Shown here: positions 43,351-52,743 of the stretch, in pieces | How the letters are laid out: every line of letters starts with the position of its first letter | Numbering within the stretch: the stretch's first letter is position 1 | Assembly: GCA_902779765.1 (NCBI GenBank) | Contig: CACZCQ010000013.1 | Location: 1-64,000 of the forward strand | Source: an uncultured Bacteroidia bacterium | GTDB taxonomy: Bacteria > Bacteroidota > Bacteroidia > Bacteroidales > UBA932 | DNA: 64,000 nt | Direction of reading: 5' to 3' | The notes under the pieces: generated by a model | Database searches by the model: none | What the model was told of the DNA's origin: nothing | What the model saw: only the letters and a program-made list of their open reading frames with translations | Program-made: the position numbers and the translations under genes

Positions 43351-44437
43351 ATGAAACGTTTATTTTCATTCCTCGCAGTCGCCCTTCTTGCGATGACAAG
43401 TTTATCCGGACAGGAACTCGCTAATTTCGCCAGAGGCGGTAATGCTCCCCGCATAGTTTCGCCCGAGGTAAAGGAAGGCAAGGTTACTTTCCGCCTGAAT
43501 GCCAACTACGCCACCCGCGTCCAGCTCTCCGGCAACTGGTTGGCTGATCCACGGACCGGTGCCATCGACATGGTCAAGGGAGAAGGAGGTATTTGGGAAG
43601 TTACCATCGATGCTCCGGAACCGGAAATCTACACCTACAACTTCATTGTGGACGGGGTTTCAGTCAATGACCCGCTTAACGATAAGGTCCAAAGGGACGG
43701 CACACGTTACTTGAACATGCTTTTCATCCCAGGTGAACGCAGCGAAAATTACTATGAAGCCAAGAACCACGGTTCAGTCACCTTCCGTTGGTACGACAGC
43801 CCGAGCCTTTCCCGTCCTCTACCTTCTCCACGGCGGTGGCGGTGACGAAGAGGCATGGATTTCAATGGGCCGCGCCGCACAGATCCTGGATAACCTCATC
43901 GAGAAAGGGCTCGCCAAACCTATGATAGTGGTCATGCCTAACGGCAACCCCAACCAGCAGGCAGCCAACATCCTTGGCCTCAGCACCATCACCATGGACC
44001 GTCAGGATCCCAAATGGCAGAACGCATATGTAAACAGCCTCGTCAAGGATATCATCCCGTTCATCGACAAGGAATACCGCACCATCGCCAAGGCATCCGG
44101 CCGTGCAATAGCCGGTCTGTCAATGGGGGGTGGGCACACCACATCTGCCACCATCCTTTATCCCGGAGTGTTCGATTACATATGCCCCCTCAGCTGCGGC
44201 ATCCGCGAGAGCGACCACTTGGATGCGGACCTGCAGGGTATAAAGAAAGCAGGCTACAAACTATATTGGATCGGAGTAGGCAAAGAGGACAGTATGGCAT
44301 ATCAAAGGTCCCTGTTCCTGGATGAGGTGCTTACGAAGAATGGCATGCCTCACACCCTGTATGTCAGCGAGGACGCACATGTCTGGAAGAACTGGCGCCT
44401 GTACCTGAACACCTTTGCCCAACTGCTATTTAAATAA
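43351..44437 (+). pseudogene. Exported esterase (E_set + Esterase D-type), frame broken by an internal deletion
   Basis: Frame one starts at the ATG at 43351 (MKRLFSFLAVALLAM, signal peptide) and encodes a CBM48/E_set-like domain (LSGNWLADPRTGAIDMV, YTYNFIVDGVSVNDPLNDK) up to GSVTFRWYDSPSL near 43805. The esterase core continues in another frame from FPVLYLLHGGGGDEEAW to IAGLSMGGGHTTSA (GxSxG) and EDAHVWKNWRLYL (catalytic His), stop at 44437. The ~20 residues normally between (a YTPxGY-like segment before FPVLYLLHG) are missing, so a deletion that is not a multiple of three joins the two parts. Family resembles Bacteroidota feruloyl/acetyl xylan esterases. A sequencing or assembly error is possible. 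Confidence 0.85.
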
Positions 44438-44462
44438 AGATCAGAAAGATAAATGCTAGCTG

Positions 44463-44564
44463 TTAATCCCTCTTGAGCATTTTGTAGTATACACCGTCAC
44501 GAACGCTGGGACCGAAAGTTTTCCCGACCAATTCACGTGTGGATAATATTATAAGTCGCTGTTT
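44463..44564 (-). other. In-frame coding-like tail after the CPBP stop codon
   Basis: Directly after the amber stop (TAG, 44565-44567) of the CPBP gene, the same frame stays open for 33 codons and ends at TAA (44463-44465). The peptide includes RLIILSTRELVGK followed by TFGPSVRDGVYYKMLKRD, which looks like a genuine protein C terminus. It may be the remnant of another gene or a readthrough extension; no family was recognised. Confidence 0.4.
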
Positions 44565-45209
44565 CTAAATAGGCAATATCACGAAGACCAGGACGTCCCA
44601 GAGGGCGTGACTGATTATGAGGGCCGGGAGGGCCTTGGGACACAGGCGGTAGATGAAGCCCCATACGAGTCCGGCCACCAGGGCGGCCATTACCAGCATG
44701 AAATTGAACGACCAGATGTGTACCAGGGCATATACCACCGCCGTCAGCAGGAAGGCGAAGTCCTCGGGGTGCCTGCCGCCAAGTGTCCTCGACAGGGTCC
44801 GCTGGACATATCCCCTCCAGAAGAGCTCCTCGGCAGGCCCGATCAAAAACAGCAGCAGGAGGCCTATCGTCCATGTGGGAAGACCGTGTTTCATGGAATA
44901 TACGGCATCCACCTCCGTGCGAGCAAAGTCGAAAATCCAGGAGGAAGCCTTGTCCCCTATCCAGAATATTCCCCAAAGGAAGAATGCTAGTGCTATACCT
45001 CCGAGAATCTGGAGCATGGGCCTTTCAATCCTCGACAGTTCCTGCCTGTCCGGAGTGAATGCAAGTCCAAGGGAAGTGAGTATCACCGCGGAGCAGGACA
45101 TTACTATCCAGAAATTGGGGCGTCCCTGGGTCCAGGGGCTGAACATGTAGAACCACAGGAGAGCCGCGGTCGCTACTGCGAGAAGCAGGTTCCTCCTGTC
45201 CCTTGTCAT
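44565..45209 (-). CDS. CPBP-family intramembrane metalloprotease
   Basis: 214 residues, about six to eight membrane helices. CPBP/Abi motifs: AEELFWRGYVQRTL (EExxxR), FLLTAVVYALVHIWSF (FxxxH) and IISHALWDVLVF (HxxxN/D-type third motif). Relatives cleave prenylated proteins (Rce1) or take part in bacteriocin self-protection. It starts inside the stop of the UbiA gene (4-nt overlap), so it ends the oxidoreductase-isomerase-prenyltransferase run; a prenyl-linked substrate is only a suggestion from that adjacency. Confidence 0.87.
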   Translation of the reverse strand: MTRDRRNLLLAVATAALLWFYMFSPWTQGRPNFWIVMSCSAVILTSLGLAFTPDRQELSRIERPMLQILGGIALAFFLWGIFWIGDKASSWIFDFARTEVDAVYSMKHGLPTWTIGLLLLFLIGPAEELFWRGYVQRTLSRTLGGRHPEDFAFLLTAVVYALVHIWSFNFMLVMAALVAGLVWGFIYRLCPKALPALIISHALWDVLVFVILPI

Positions 45210-46105
45210 AGCAGGCCGGCTATGAACAGCCCGATCGAAAGCAGGCCGGAGAATGCCATCTGGAGTTTGGCGGAGGCCTGGTCAAGACCGCTCATCGCTT
45301 CAAGTCCTTCCTTTTCAAATCCGGCAGCCTTCTTGAAATTCTTCCAGGCGGGAACGGCCGCTATCAGGCTTATGAGGGCAAGCGGATGCAGCCAACCTGC
45401 GATGACCGAAACGATAACGCAAAGGAAGGGAATCACCATGTAGGCACGGTAGAGGATGCTTGAAGCCTTCAGGCCGATGGCCATCGCGAAGGTCTTGATC
45501 CCGGCATCGCGGTCGGAAACGGTGTCATAGGTATTGTTGGCATGCAGCACGGACACCGTAATGATTCCGATAGGCAAAGACAGGATGAGGGCCTCGGGGC
45601 AGAACCGCCCTGTCAGGGCATAGGCCGTTCCGAACACCGTAAGGACTCCGAATATTATGAATATGTCAAGGTCTCCCAATGCATTGAACTTTAAGAAGGA
45701 ATACAGCATCGTCAGCAGGACGCCGATTCCTCCTATCAAAAGCAGTCCCGGGCCGGTCATCTTGAATATGACAAGGCCGACGATGATTCCCGCAACGAAA
45801 AGGATTAAGCTGAAACGGAGATACTCCTTAGGCTCGAATTTGTGGAACACGAGGTTCGGAACGGCAAACGCGTTCTCGTTGTCGACTCCGCTGCGGTAGT
45901 CGAACCAGTCGCTGAGCACATTACCTGCAGAATGCAGGAGTACGACACCCAGAAGACAGAGCAGAAGGATCAGATAAGGCCGGAATCCTCCGGGAATGAG
46001 CCCGCGGCTGAAAAGATAGGCGAAAGTAGCGATTACAGGCATCGTGGAGACTGCGAACGACCAGTATCTGGTTACCACGAACCATTCTTTTACGGAATGT
46101 TTCAT
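45206..46105 (-). CDS. UbiA-family prenyltransferase
   Basis: 299 residues from the ATG at 46105 (MKHSVKEWFVVTRYWSF). The Asp-rich motifs are NVLSDWFDYRSGVDNE (NxxxDxxxD) and YDTVSDRDAGIKTFA (second DxxxD), with eight to nine membrane helices. The family joins prenyl chains to aromatic rings in quinone, heme or lipid synthesis. The motif spacing resembles MenA-type menaquinone enzymes, but no menaquinone genes are adjacent. It lies 8 nt from the sugar isomerase gene and overlaps the CPBP gene by 4 nt. Confidence 0.88.
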   Translation of the reverse strand: MKHSVKEWFVVTRYWSFAVSTMPVIATFAYLFSRGLIPGGFRPYLILLLCLLGVVLLHSAGNVLSDWFDYRSGVDNENAFAVPNLVFHKFEPKEYLRFSLILFVAGIIVGLVIFKMTGPGLLLIGGIGVLLTMLYSFLKFNALGDLDIFIIFGVLTVFGTAYALTGRFCPEALILSLPIGIITVSVLHANNTYDTVSDRDAGIKTFAMAIGLKASSILYRAYMVIPFLCVIVSVIAGWLHPLALISLIAAVPAWKNFKKAAGFEKEGLEAMSGLDQASAKLQMAFSGLLSIGLFIAGLL

Positions 46106-46113
46106 AATACTGA

Positions 46114-46962
46114 TCAAAAACTTGATGAAATCTTGTTGAAATAATCCATGCATTCACGGATGTCAGGAACGGAATTGTCCCAGTTGTACTCGTACTCGAT
46201 GGCAAAGTATCCCTTGAATCCCTGTTCCCTGAGAATCGTGAGCATCGCCGGGACATCGAGGACGCCTGTCCCCCAGACCACATCGTGGGGGCCGCCCTCG
46301 GCATCTTCAGGGGCGATATCCTTGAAATGCAGGGAAATTATCCTGCCGTCCAGTTTTCTCAGGCACTCCAGATGATCCAGTCCGCACCTTTTCCAATGTC
46401 CGACATCGGCACAAGACCCAAGCCTGGCTGATCTCCCGGAAACCGCAGCCAGAAGGCTGTCCGGAGTCCAGTAAGTCGATGGCCTGGGATGGTTGTGGAC
46501 GGAAACCGCGATACCATATTCATCGGACAGTTTCTCGACGAGATTCCAATCCTCCATGGGAGGCTCGGCGGAAATGTATTCAAGTCCCATGGCCCTTGCG
46601 AATTCGAATTCCTTCTCCCATTCGGAAGGGTCGGAGGGTACGAATACTCCGGAGCCTACGATCCTGACGCCCTTGGATGCCGCGAGTTCGAGGACCTCCT
46701 TCCGGGTCTGCCCATCCATAGCATAGCCGAAGGTCTGGTCTCCCCATTTTCCGCCCAGTTTATGACCGGGATATGCTTCGATATACTTGACACCCAGTTC
46801 CGCAGTCTTGTCCAAAGCCTCCTCGAAGGAGAATTTGTGGAAGGTGTATGACTGCATGGCGAGTTTCCACCCGAGTTTTTCGGCAGCGGTCTGCCTGGGA
46901 GCGCAACCGATGGCAGCGACAGCTATCGCAGCGGCTGCCAGGAACATTCCGATTCTAGTCAT
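46114..46962 (-). CDS. Lipoprotein sugar phosphate isomerase/epimerase (xylose-isomerase-like TIM barrel)
   Basis: 282 residues from the ATG at 46962 (MTRIGMFLAAAAIAVAAIG), whose signal ends at a lipobox cysteine (AIGCAP). The AP-endonuclease-2-type barrel follows: WKLAMQSYTFHKFSFEEAL, GVKYIEAYPGHK, metal-binding EPPMEDWNLVEKL, CADVGHWKRCGLDHLE and LHFKDIAPED. Such exported barrels often act beside Gfo/Idh/MocA oxidoreductases on oxidised sugars; that gene directly precedes it (8-nt overlap). Confidence 0.88.
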   Translation of the reverse strand: MTRIGMFLAAAAIAVAAIGCAPRQTAAEKLGWKLAMQSYTFHKFSFEEALDKTAELGVKYIEAYPGHKLGGKWGDQTFGYAMDGQTRKEVLELAASKGVRIVGSGVFVPSDPSEWEKEFEFARAMGLEYISAEPPMEDWNLVEKLSDEYGIAVSVHNHPRPSTYWTPDSLLAAVSGRSARLGSCADVGHWKRCGLDHLECLRKLDGRIISLHFKDIAPEDAEGGPHDVVWGTGVLDVPAMLTILREQGFKGYFAIEYEYNWDNSVPDIRECMDYFNKISSSF

Positions 46963-48481
46963 TTGGCATGTCAGGTAATGAGTATCCATTATGGTAGGTA
47001 TGGCGGACCCATTCTTCAGCCATCTCCTTTGCATTGAACTCGGCATACCTGCGGTCGAACCGTGGATCGCCGTCGATGACCTTGAAGTCGTCGTAATTGA
47101 CTATCCGGATCTTGTCGGTATCCGAAATATTGGTGAAGCGCATGGCCTCTCCGTCCCATTTCAGTTCGCGATGGAGGCCGGTGGGGCCGGACAGGCGTAC
47201 GGCCAGGACACCCATATCCACCATCTCGGTGAAGGGACCTGAGATCTGGAAATTCGAGGATGTCTCCACGCGGTTCTCGGGAGATTCCTTGCAGGCGCGG
47301 ATCCAATCCTGTTCGTGGGCATTCGTGCTCCAGATGTCGCCGTTCCCTCCGGGGACCCTCCTGATGACAGGCTTGGGTTCCTTGAAGAATTCCATTGACG
47401 ACTCGGGCAGTAGCATCGGCTTCAGTCCATAGCAGCCGGCCATTATCTTGCCCTTTGTCCCTACGAATATGAGTCCTCCGTTCTCGTCTCCCATCATCTG
47501 ACCGTCCGGAAGCTCTTCGGGACGCTGAGGGAGGAGTCCTCCGTCGTACCAGTGGACCTTGACCTCCGGCATCCTGACATTGCCCTTGGGAGCACGGGCC
47601 GGGAAGGTATAGGTAATGGTTTCGGCGTGAGGCGGGGAATAAAGGTTGCTGAGGGTGGAACTTGCCATGACGCTGGTAGGATACTTGATTCCCAGGGCCA
47701 TGACGATGGGATCCATGATATGGCAGGCCATGTCGCCGAGGGCTCCGGTACCGAAGTCATAGAATCCTCTCCAGTTCCAGGGCGTGTATGCAGGATCGTA
47801 AGGTCTCATCTCGGCGGGTCCGATGAAGAGGTCCCAGTCAAGTGTCTTGGGAACCTTGACGCCTCCCGCAGGCTGCATAAGTCCCTGTGGCCAGATAGGA
47901 CGGTCGGTCCAGGCATGGACCTCGTAGACGTCCCCTATGACGCCGGACCATATCCATTCGGAAAGCTGACGGCAGTCGTCGAACGAATTACCCTGGTTGC
48001 CCATCTGGGTGGCCACCTTGTATTTCCTGGCGAGTTTTGTCAGAAGGCGTGCCTCATATACCGAATGGGTAAGAGGTTTCTGGACATATACATGCTTGCC
48101 CAGTGTAATCGCATTGGCTGCGATAACCGCGTGGGTATGGTCAGGAGTGGCCACGACGACAGCGTCAATGTCCTTGCCCATCTGGTCCAGCATCACCCTC
48201 CAGTCCTTGAAACGCCTGGCGGAAGGATAGTCGTTGAATGTCTTCATGGCATAGCTCCAGTCCACGTCGCAGAGGGCGACGATGTTCTCCGTCGCCATAT
48301 TCTTCAGGTTCCTGCGGCCTACACCGCCGATTCCCACTCCCGCGATGTTCAGCCTGTCACTGGGAGCCACATGTCCCAGTGTCTTCCCAAGGACATGGCT
48401 TGGCACGATGGTAAATGCAGCGGCGCCTGCAGCTGCAGTGAGACCCGTTTTGATAAAGTCCCTTCTGGTATACTCTTTCAT
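46955..48481 (-). CDS. Tat-exported Gfo/Idh/MocA-family oxidoreductase
   Basis: 508 residues from the ATG at 48481. A twin-arginine signal opens it (EYTRRDFIKTGLTAAAGAAA). The Rossmann domain has LNIAGVGIGGVGRRNLKNM and VVVATPDHTHAVIAAN, with QKPLTHS in place of the usual EKP. The C-terminal domain has GDMACHIMDPI. The Tat signal and secreted partners suggest periplasmic sugar oxidation with bound NAD(P). A TATCTTTG -7 box at 48500-48507 (minus) precedes it. First gene of the run to 44565. Confidence 0.9.
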   Translation of the reverse strand: MKEYTRRDFIKTGLTAAAGAAAFTIVPSHVLGKTLGHVAPSDRLNIAGVGIGGVGRRNLKNMATENIVALCDVDWSYAMKTFNDYPSARRFKDWRVMLDQMGKDIDAVVVATPDHTHAVIAANAITLGKHVYVQKPLTHSVYEARLLTKLARKYKVATQMGNQGNSFDDCRQLSEWIWSGVIGDVYEVHAWTDRPIWPQGLMQPAGGVKVPKTLDWDLFIGPAEMRPYDPAYTPWNWRGFYDFGTGALGDMACHIMDPIVMALGIKYPTSVMASSTLSNLYSPPHAETITYTFPARAPKGNVRMPEVKVHWYDGGLLPQRPEELPDGQMMGDENGGLIFVGTKGKIMAGCYGLKPMLLPESSMEFFKEPKPVIRRVPGGNGDIWSTNAHEQDWIRACKESPENRVETSSNFQISGPFTEMVDMGVLAVRLSGPTGLHRELKWDGEAMRFTNISDTDKIRIVNYDDFKVIDGDPRFDRRYAEFNAKEMAEEWVRHTYHNGYSLPDMPND

Positions 48482-48559
48482 ATCGGATAATTGTTTATTC
48501 AAAGATAATAAATAATTGTCTATTTTTATATCGGGAAATAATAGAATCCCGTTTTGAAT

Positions 48560-49420
48560 ATGAAAGACATCACCAGGATTATCATTAAACTGGGAGCCTC
48601 TGCGCTCCTTCTTGTCGCAGCGGTTTCCTGCAACCAGAAAAATGATTTGAGGACCGAAATCCATGATTATTCGGATTCCACCGCCCACTCATACCTCAAG
48701 GTCCACGTTGAACTGCCGGTCCCTGCCAAAGGGGTGCAGTCCGCCATCCGCGGACAGCTCGTCAATCTTCTGGACGAGCGCCTGAGCCATATCACCTCAT
48801 ACGAACAGGAGCGTTTCTACCCACCGTATGAAGGCGACTCGGACGATACCGGCAAGCTTCTGGCTTATTATCAGGACCGCTCCCTCGAGATTATCGGAAA
48901 GATGTCCCAGGAAGATGCCGATGAAAGGGCGAAGTACTCCGAAGACGACGGATGGGATGCCCCGGCATGGGAATATGACTTTTCATTGGGTAAGATTGTA
49001 GAGACGGAAGGATATGCCGTGTTCCAGTCCCAGGATTATATCTACATGGGAGGAGCCCACGGGGGCGTGACCGGGGCAGGATACCTTACGTTTGACAAGA
49101 ATGACGGGCATCTGGTGGATCCCGTCATCGACCCGTCCCAGGCCGAAGCGATGCAGTCCATCCTGGTAAAGGGATTGACAAGCTATTACGAGGGATTCGG
49201 CGAAACCATCTCACCTGAAGAGCTGAAAGACCATCTTATGATCGACGGGGATATCATTCCCCTCCCCTCATGGAATCCTTACCCTGACGGAAAAGGCGGC
49301 CTCGTATTCACGTACCAGCAATACGAGATAGCCAGCTATGCCGAGGGTATGCCATCATTCACCATCCCTGTCGAAGAGGTGGTGGCATTCCTTTCCGAAG
49401 ACGCCCGACGGCTGTTATAA
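48560..49420 (+). CDS. DUF3298/RsiV-like lipoprotein
   Basis: 286 residues from the ATG at 48560 (a TTG two codons earlier is possible). Lipobox at ALLLVAAVSCNQ. The protein has a DUF4163-like N-terminal part and a C-terminal DUF3298 domain (YIYMGGAHGGVTGAGYLTFD, then GLVFTYQQYEIASYAEGMPSF), the fold of the extracellular half of RsiV, which binds lysozyme in Gram-positive bacteria. Role here is unknown. It converges on the STAS gene with a 2-nt gap. Confidence 0.8.
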   Translation: MKDITRIIIKLGASALLLVAAVSCNQKNDLRTEIHDYSDSTAHSYLKVHVELPVPAKGVQSAIRGQLVNLLDERLSHITSYEQERFYPPYEGDSDDTGKLLAYYQDRSLEIIGKMSQEDADERAKYSEDDGWDAPAWEYDFSLGKIVETEGYAVFQSQDYIYMGGAHGGVTGAGYLTFDKNDGHLVDPVIDPSQAEAMQSILVKGLTSYYEGFGETISPEELKDHLMIDGDIIPLPSWNPYPDGKGGLVFTYQQYEIASYAEGMPSFTIPVEEVVAFLSEDARRLL

Positions 49421-49422
49421 AC

Positions 49423-49725
49423 TCACTGAATATCGAAAAGGCTCAGGAAGCCGGTCATCATGAAGACCTGGCGGATATCGTTATTGATGTCCTTCACGAT
49501 GACTTTGCCTCCCTGTGCGGCTGCAGCCTTACGGAGGGCCAGAAAAATCCTGAGCCCGGAACTGGAGATGTAAGTCATATCCTTGCAGTCCAGCACGACA
49601 GTACCGTCCGCAGCCTCCATGACAGGAGCAATGGTTTCGGTAACCGTCTGGGCTGAGGGAGTGTCCAGGCGGCCGACAAAAGCCACCGTGGTCACATTTT
49701 CATGTTTAGTGATATTAACGTCCAT
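49423..49725 (-). CDS. STAS-domain anti-sigma-factor antagonist
   Basis: 100 residues, a single STAS domain. It has TTVAFVGRLDTPSAQTV and CKDMTYISSSGLRIFLALRK, with the phosphorylatable serine within residues 54-56, as in SpoIIAA/RsbV. Its partner kinase is probably the HATPase domain of the adjacent upstream protein. It lies 4 nt after that gene and is last in the signalling operon. No cognate sigma gene is adjacent, so its output is unknown. Confidence 0.9.
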   Translation of the reverse strand: MDVNITKHENVTTVAFVGRLDTPSAQTVTETIAPVMEAADGTVVLDCKDMTYISSSGLRIFLALRKAAAAQGGKVIVKDINNDIRQVFMMTGFLSLFDIQ

Positions 49726-49729
49726 ATAA

Positions 49730-51913
49730 TCAGATTTTCTTTGTCATCTTGAGTATGTTCCTGCCACCCTTGCGCTGGTAGGTGACACTGTCCATTATGC
49801 TGCGGACAAGATGGATGCCAAGCCCTCCAACCCTACGCTGCTCCACATCCAGGGAAGTGTCCGGCTTCGGAGCCGAGGTCGGATCAAATTCCATACCGCT
49901 GTCCGTAATTGTGAATTCCAACAACCCTGGGCTGTCTTTTGAATCGATACTGACAGTCCCTTCAGTTCCCTTGGGATAAGCATACATGATGACATTCGTC
50001 ACAGCCTCCTCAATGGCAAGATTGATACTGGCGACCAAACCGGGGTCGAGAGACCTCCTTACGGCTATATCCGCAACGAATGCCTCGAGCCTGGGTATCT
50101 GCCTGATATCGTTATTCATCTCCAGATGCCGGCATGATACCTGTTCGGAGCCGTCTCCGAGGTAATGGATGAGCAGCATCGTCAGGTCATCACTCTGCGG
50201 GGCTTTCCCAACGAAGTCATTGACCACCTTCCTCATGGTTTCCAGGTGCTCGGTAGCTGTCCTGTGCTCATGGAGAACCCCGAAGACCCGTTTCAGGCCG
50301 AACTGCTCGTGATGGCTGTCCTCAGCTTCGGTGAGGCCGTCCGTATAGAGAAGCAGGGCATCATCACAATGCAACTCCGTTTCCTGTTCCTGGAAGGACA
50401 TATCGGCAATTATACCCAGAGGGAGATTGGGAACTACCGGCAGTTCCTTTACCGAATCCGAAAGGAGCAACGGTGCGTTATGACCGGCATTGCAATACGT
50501 CATCTTACCGGTAACCATGTCGAGGACACCGCAGAAGAATGTCACGAACATGTTGTTCTCATTTACATCGGCCATGCTTTCATTCATCTGGGAGACAATC
50601 TTTGCAGGACTTGTCTCACGGCCGGAAACGGAACGGAACGTACTTCTGGTTATGGCCATGACCAAAGAAGCCGGAACGCCCTTTCCGCTTACATCGCCAA
50701 TGCAGAAAAACAGTTTCTCGTCCCGCATGTAGAAATCGTAGAGATCGCCTCCGACATCCCTTGCCGGGATGATCATTCCGGCCATGTCTATGTCCTTGCG
50801 GTCAGGGAAAGGAGGGAAGACCTTCGGTATCATGGACATCTGGATTCCACGGCTGATCCTCAGGTCGCTTTCCATCATATCTTTCTTGACACTTACTTCC
50901 CTCAGCTTCAACTGGTTCCTCGTAACTGCCCTGAGGATGAACACCAGCAGCAAGAGTCCTACGATCTGGAGCAGCCTGATCAGCCAGGCCATAGTCCTTA
51001 TTTCCCCGGAAACCTCGTCTTCCGGAACGATGATGCACATCGACCAGCCGGTACGTTCCACCGGAGCATAGTATACGAAATAATCGTCCCCCCTGAAACG
51101 GACCGTCTTGCTGCCAGACTCGCCGGCAAGCATTTCCCGGCTCAGGACGTCGACAACCTCGTTATTCTCCATTGACGCAGCTATGTCCTGTATGGTATCA
51201 TACATGGCGAAAGCAGGAGCCGGGCTCACCATGACCTTGCCCGTACGGCTTGCCATCATGCTGAAAGCGCTCGGATACATCTTCACATCCCCGAACATGC
51301 TTGTAAGCCATCCAAGGGAGATGTCAGCGGTCAGCACGGCGGCAGTCCTGCCTGAATAATCCTTGACGGGCATGGAGAAAGTTGTCATCAGCATATCCCC
51401 TCCGCCTTTGTCGATATACGGTTCAGACCAGTGACCGGACTCGATGGCAATTCCCTTCTGGAACCACTCCTGGTTAGGATAATCATATTCCGTCGTGGCC
51501 AGGGTCTTGTACTTCAGCTCGTCTGTCTGGCCATCCCTGTATGTATATGGAGAAAAAAGCGCGGAGTTCTTATAGTATCCGGGAACGAAGGCCATCGTGG
51601 AACCCACAACCACAGGATTGTTCGATACTACCCTCTCGGTGACTCTCTGTATGCTGTCCGGCACGGCGATGCACCACTGGGCGATCCAAATGTTGTTGCG
51701 GACCGCCGCTTCGGCCTGGTCCAGGACATCTGATATCTGTATCCTTGTATTCTCGAGCTGGCCTTCCGCCCTCAATGAGGCTTCCTCCTTGATTTCCTTC
51801 TGGGAATAATAGTACTGAACCACTGAAGTCGCCTCCAGGGCTAAAGCCGCCAGGATGACAAGCAGGAGGTTCATCATTGCGGACTTACGTATCTCGCTCT
51901 TGTTCAGTTTCAT
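49730..51913 (-). CDS. Membrane receptor: Cache sensor - PP2C/SpoIIE phosphatase - RsbW-like ATPase
   Basis: 727 residues from the ATG at 51913 (MKLNKSEIRKSAMMNLLLV). Order: TM helix (~13-32), periplasmic Cache-like domain (~40-310), second TM (~325-345, LLQIVGLLLLVFILRAV), PP2C/SpoIIE phosphatase (~380-590; VGGDLYDFYMRDEKLFF, CIGDVSGKGVPASLVM), and an RsbW-type histidine-kinase-like ATPase (~600-727; INLAIEEAVTNVIMYAYP, GGLGIHLV). Holding phosphatase and kinase in one chain next to a STAS protein makes a complete partner switch. It overlaps the upstream kinase stop by 4 nt. Confidence 0.9.
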   Translation of the reverse strand: MKLNKSEIRKSAMMNLLLVILAALALEATSVVQYYYSQKEIKEEASLRAEGQLENTRIQISDVLDQAEAAVRNNIWIAQWCIAVPDSIQRVTERVVSNNPVVVGSTMAFVPGYYKNSALFSPYTYRDGQTDELKYKTLATTEYDYPNQEWFQKGIAIESGHWSEPYIDKGGGDMLMTTFSMPVKDYSGRTAAVLTADISLGWLTSMFGDVKMYPSAFSMMASRTGKVMVSPAPAFAMYDTIQDIAASMENNEVVDVLSREMLAGESGSKTVRFRGDDYFVYYAPVERTGWSMCIIVPEDEVSGEIRTMAWLIRLLQIVGLLLLVFILRAVTRNQLKLREVSVKKDMMESDLRISRGIQMSMIPKVFPPFPDRKDIDMAGMIIPARDVGGDLYDFYMRDEKLFFCIGDVSGKGVPASLVMAITRSTFRSVSGRETSPAKIVSQMNESMADVNENNMFVTFFCGVLDMVTGKMTYCNAGHNAPLLLSDSVKELPVVPNLPLGIIADMSFQEQETELHCDDALLLYTDGLTEAEDSHHEQFGLKRVFGVLHEHRTATEHLETMRKVVNDFVGKAPQSDDLTMLLIHYLGDGSEQVSCRHLEMNNDIRQIPRLEAFVADIAVRRSLDPGLVASINLAIEEAVTNVIMYAYPKGTEGTVSIDSKDSPGLLEFTITDSGMEFDPTSAPKPDTSLDVEQRRVGGLGIHLVRSIMDSVTYQRKGGRNILKMTKKI

Positions 51914-52740
51914 AATATCGAACTCAACGCAGCGCGGAACTCCGGCATGGGGCAATGGGAGTCGCGCTCAACTATCAGTGTTTTAAGACCTGCGTATGGC
52001 AGTATTTCTTCTTCAATATCCTTCAACGACCTGCCGGGTCCGTAATATACCGGAGCAAAGGCTTCCCAGAAACGGATCGCAAGGGACTTGGGCATATGGA
52101 AGGTCTCACGGATATAGGGATCGCCGCTGAGGTTGCAGCAAAGGTATACCATTCCGATGTCGAAAAGATGGTTGCCGTAGCAGAAGTCTCCCAAGTCGAT
52201 GAAATACTTCCTGTCTCCGGCAAAGATGGCATTGCTGAACTGGAGGTCCCCATGGATGGCAGTGTCTTCGTCGGGCGTATCGGATATGAATCTGCCGATC
52301 CGGTCCTTCTCCGACGATGTAAAGAATGGATTCTCGGAAAGCAATCTGAAATACCTGTCCTTCACATTCTCGAAAAGGCTGGTGTCCACATGTGTGGAAT
52401 GCAGCTTCAGGCACATTTCGGCGAACTCTCCGGCATATTTTGCGACCAACTCGGGATTATCCCCTGTCGCCCTGGAAAAGGATTTCTTCCCGAGGACCCT
52501 GTGGAAGATGATTCCATAACGTCCGTCTTCAGTTACCACATACTCTCCGGGCTCAGGAGTGGGAATACCCTGGTCATAAACCTTGCGCGAGAGGGTCATC
52601 TCATCCAGAGGCTGTTCTATCTTTCCGGGGAAATAGAGTTTGAGCATCACTGAAGGATCCGTCCTGTGGTCGTAGCTTTCGCCGTTGAACCCACCGCCGG
52701 ACAGAACGAAATCATCCAATGATATCTTCCTGGCTTCCAT
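51910..52740 (-). CDS. Aminoglycoside-phosphotransferase-fold kinase (TIGR02172-like)
   Basis: 276 residues. SGGGFNGESYDHRTDP is the N-lobe loop; TAIHGDLQFSNAIF is the catalytic HGDxxxxN and YFIDLGDFCYGNHLFDIGM supplies metal-binding and structural residues. The pattern fits the TIGR02172 family first noted in Fibrobacter. It may phosphorylate a small molecule or a protein; its place between the receptor phosphatase and the HD hydrolase suggests a regulatory role. It overlaps the receptor gene and follows the HD gene by 3 nt. Confidence 0.82.
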   Translation of the reverse strand: MEARKISLDDFVLSGGGFNGESYDHRTDPSVMLKLYFPGKIEQPLDEMTLSRKVYDQGIPTPEPGEYVVTEDGRYGIIFHRVLGKKSFSRATGDNPELVAKYAGEFAEMCLKLHSTHVDTSLFENVKDRYFRLLSENPFFTSSEKDRIGRFISDTPDEDTAIHGDLQFSNAIFAGDRKYFIDLGDFCYGNHLFDIGMVYLCCNLSGDPYIRETFHMPKSLAIRFWEAFAPVYYGPGRSLKDIEEEILPYAGLKTLIVERDSHCPMPEFRAALSSIL

Positions 52741-52743
52741 TTC

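Noticed and set aside
50165..51175. Plus-strand open frame of 336 codons
   Set aside because: Antisense to the Cache-PP2C-ATPase receptor, whose motifs are clear on the minus strand.
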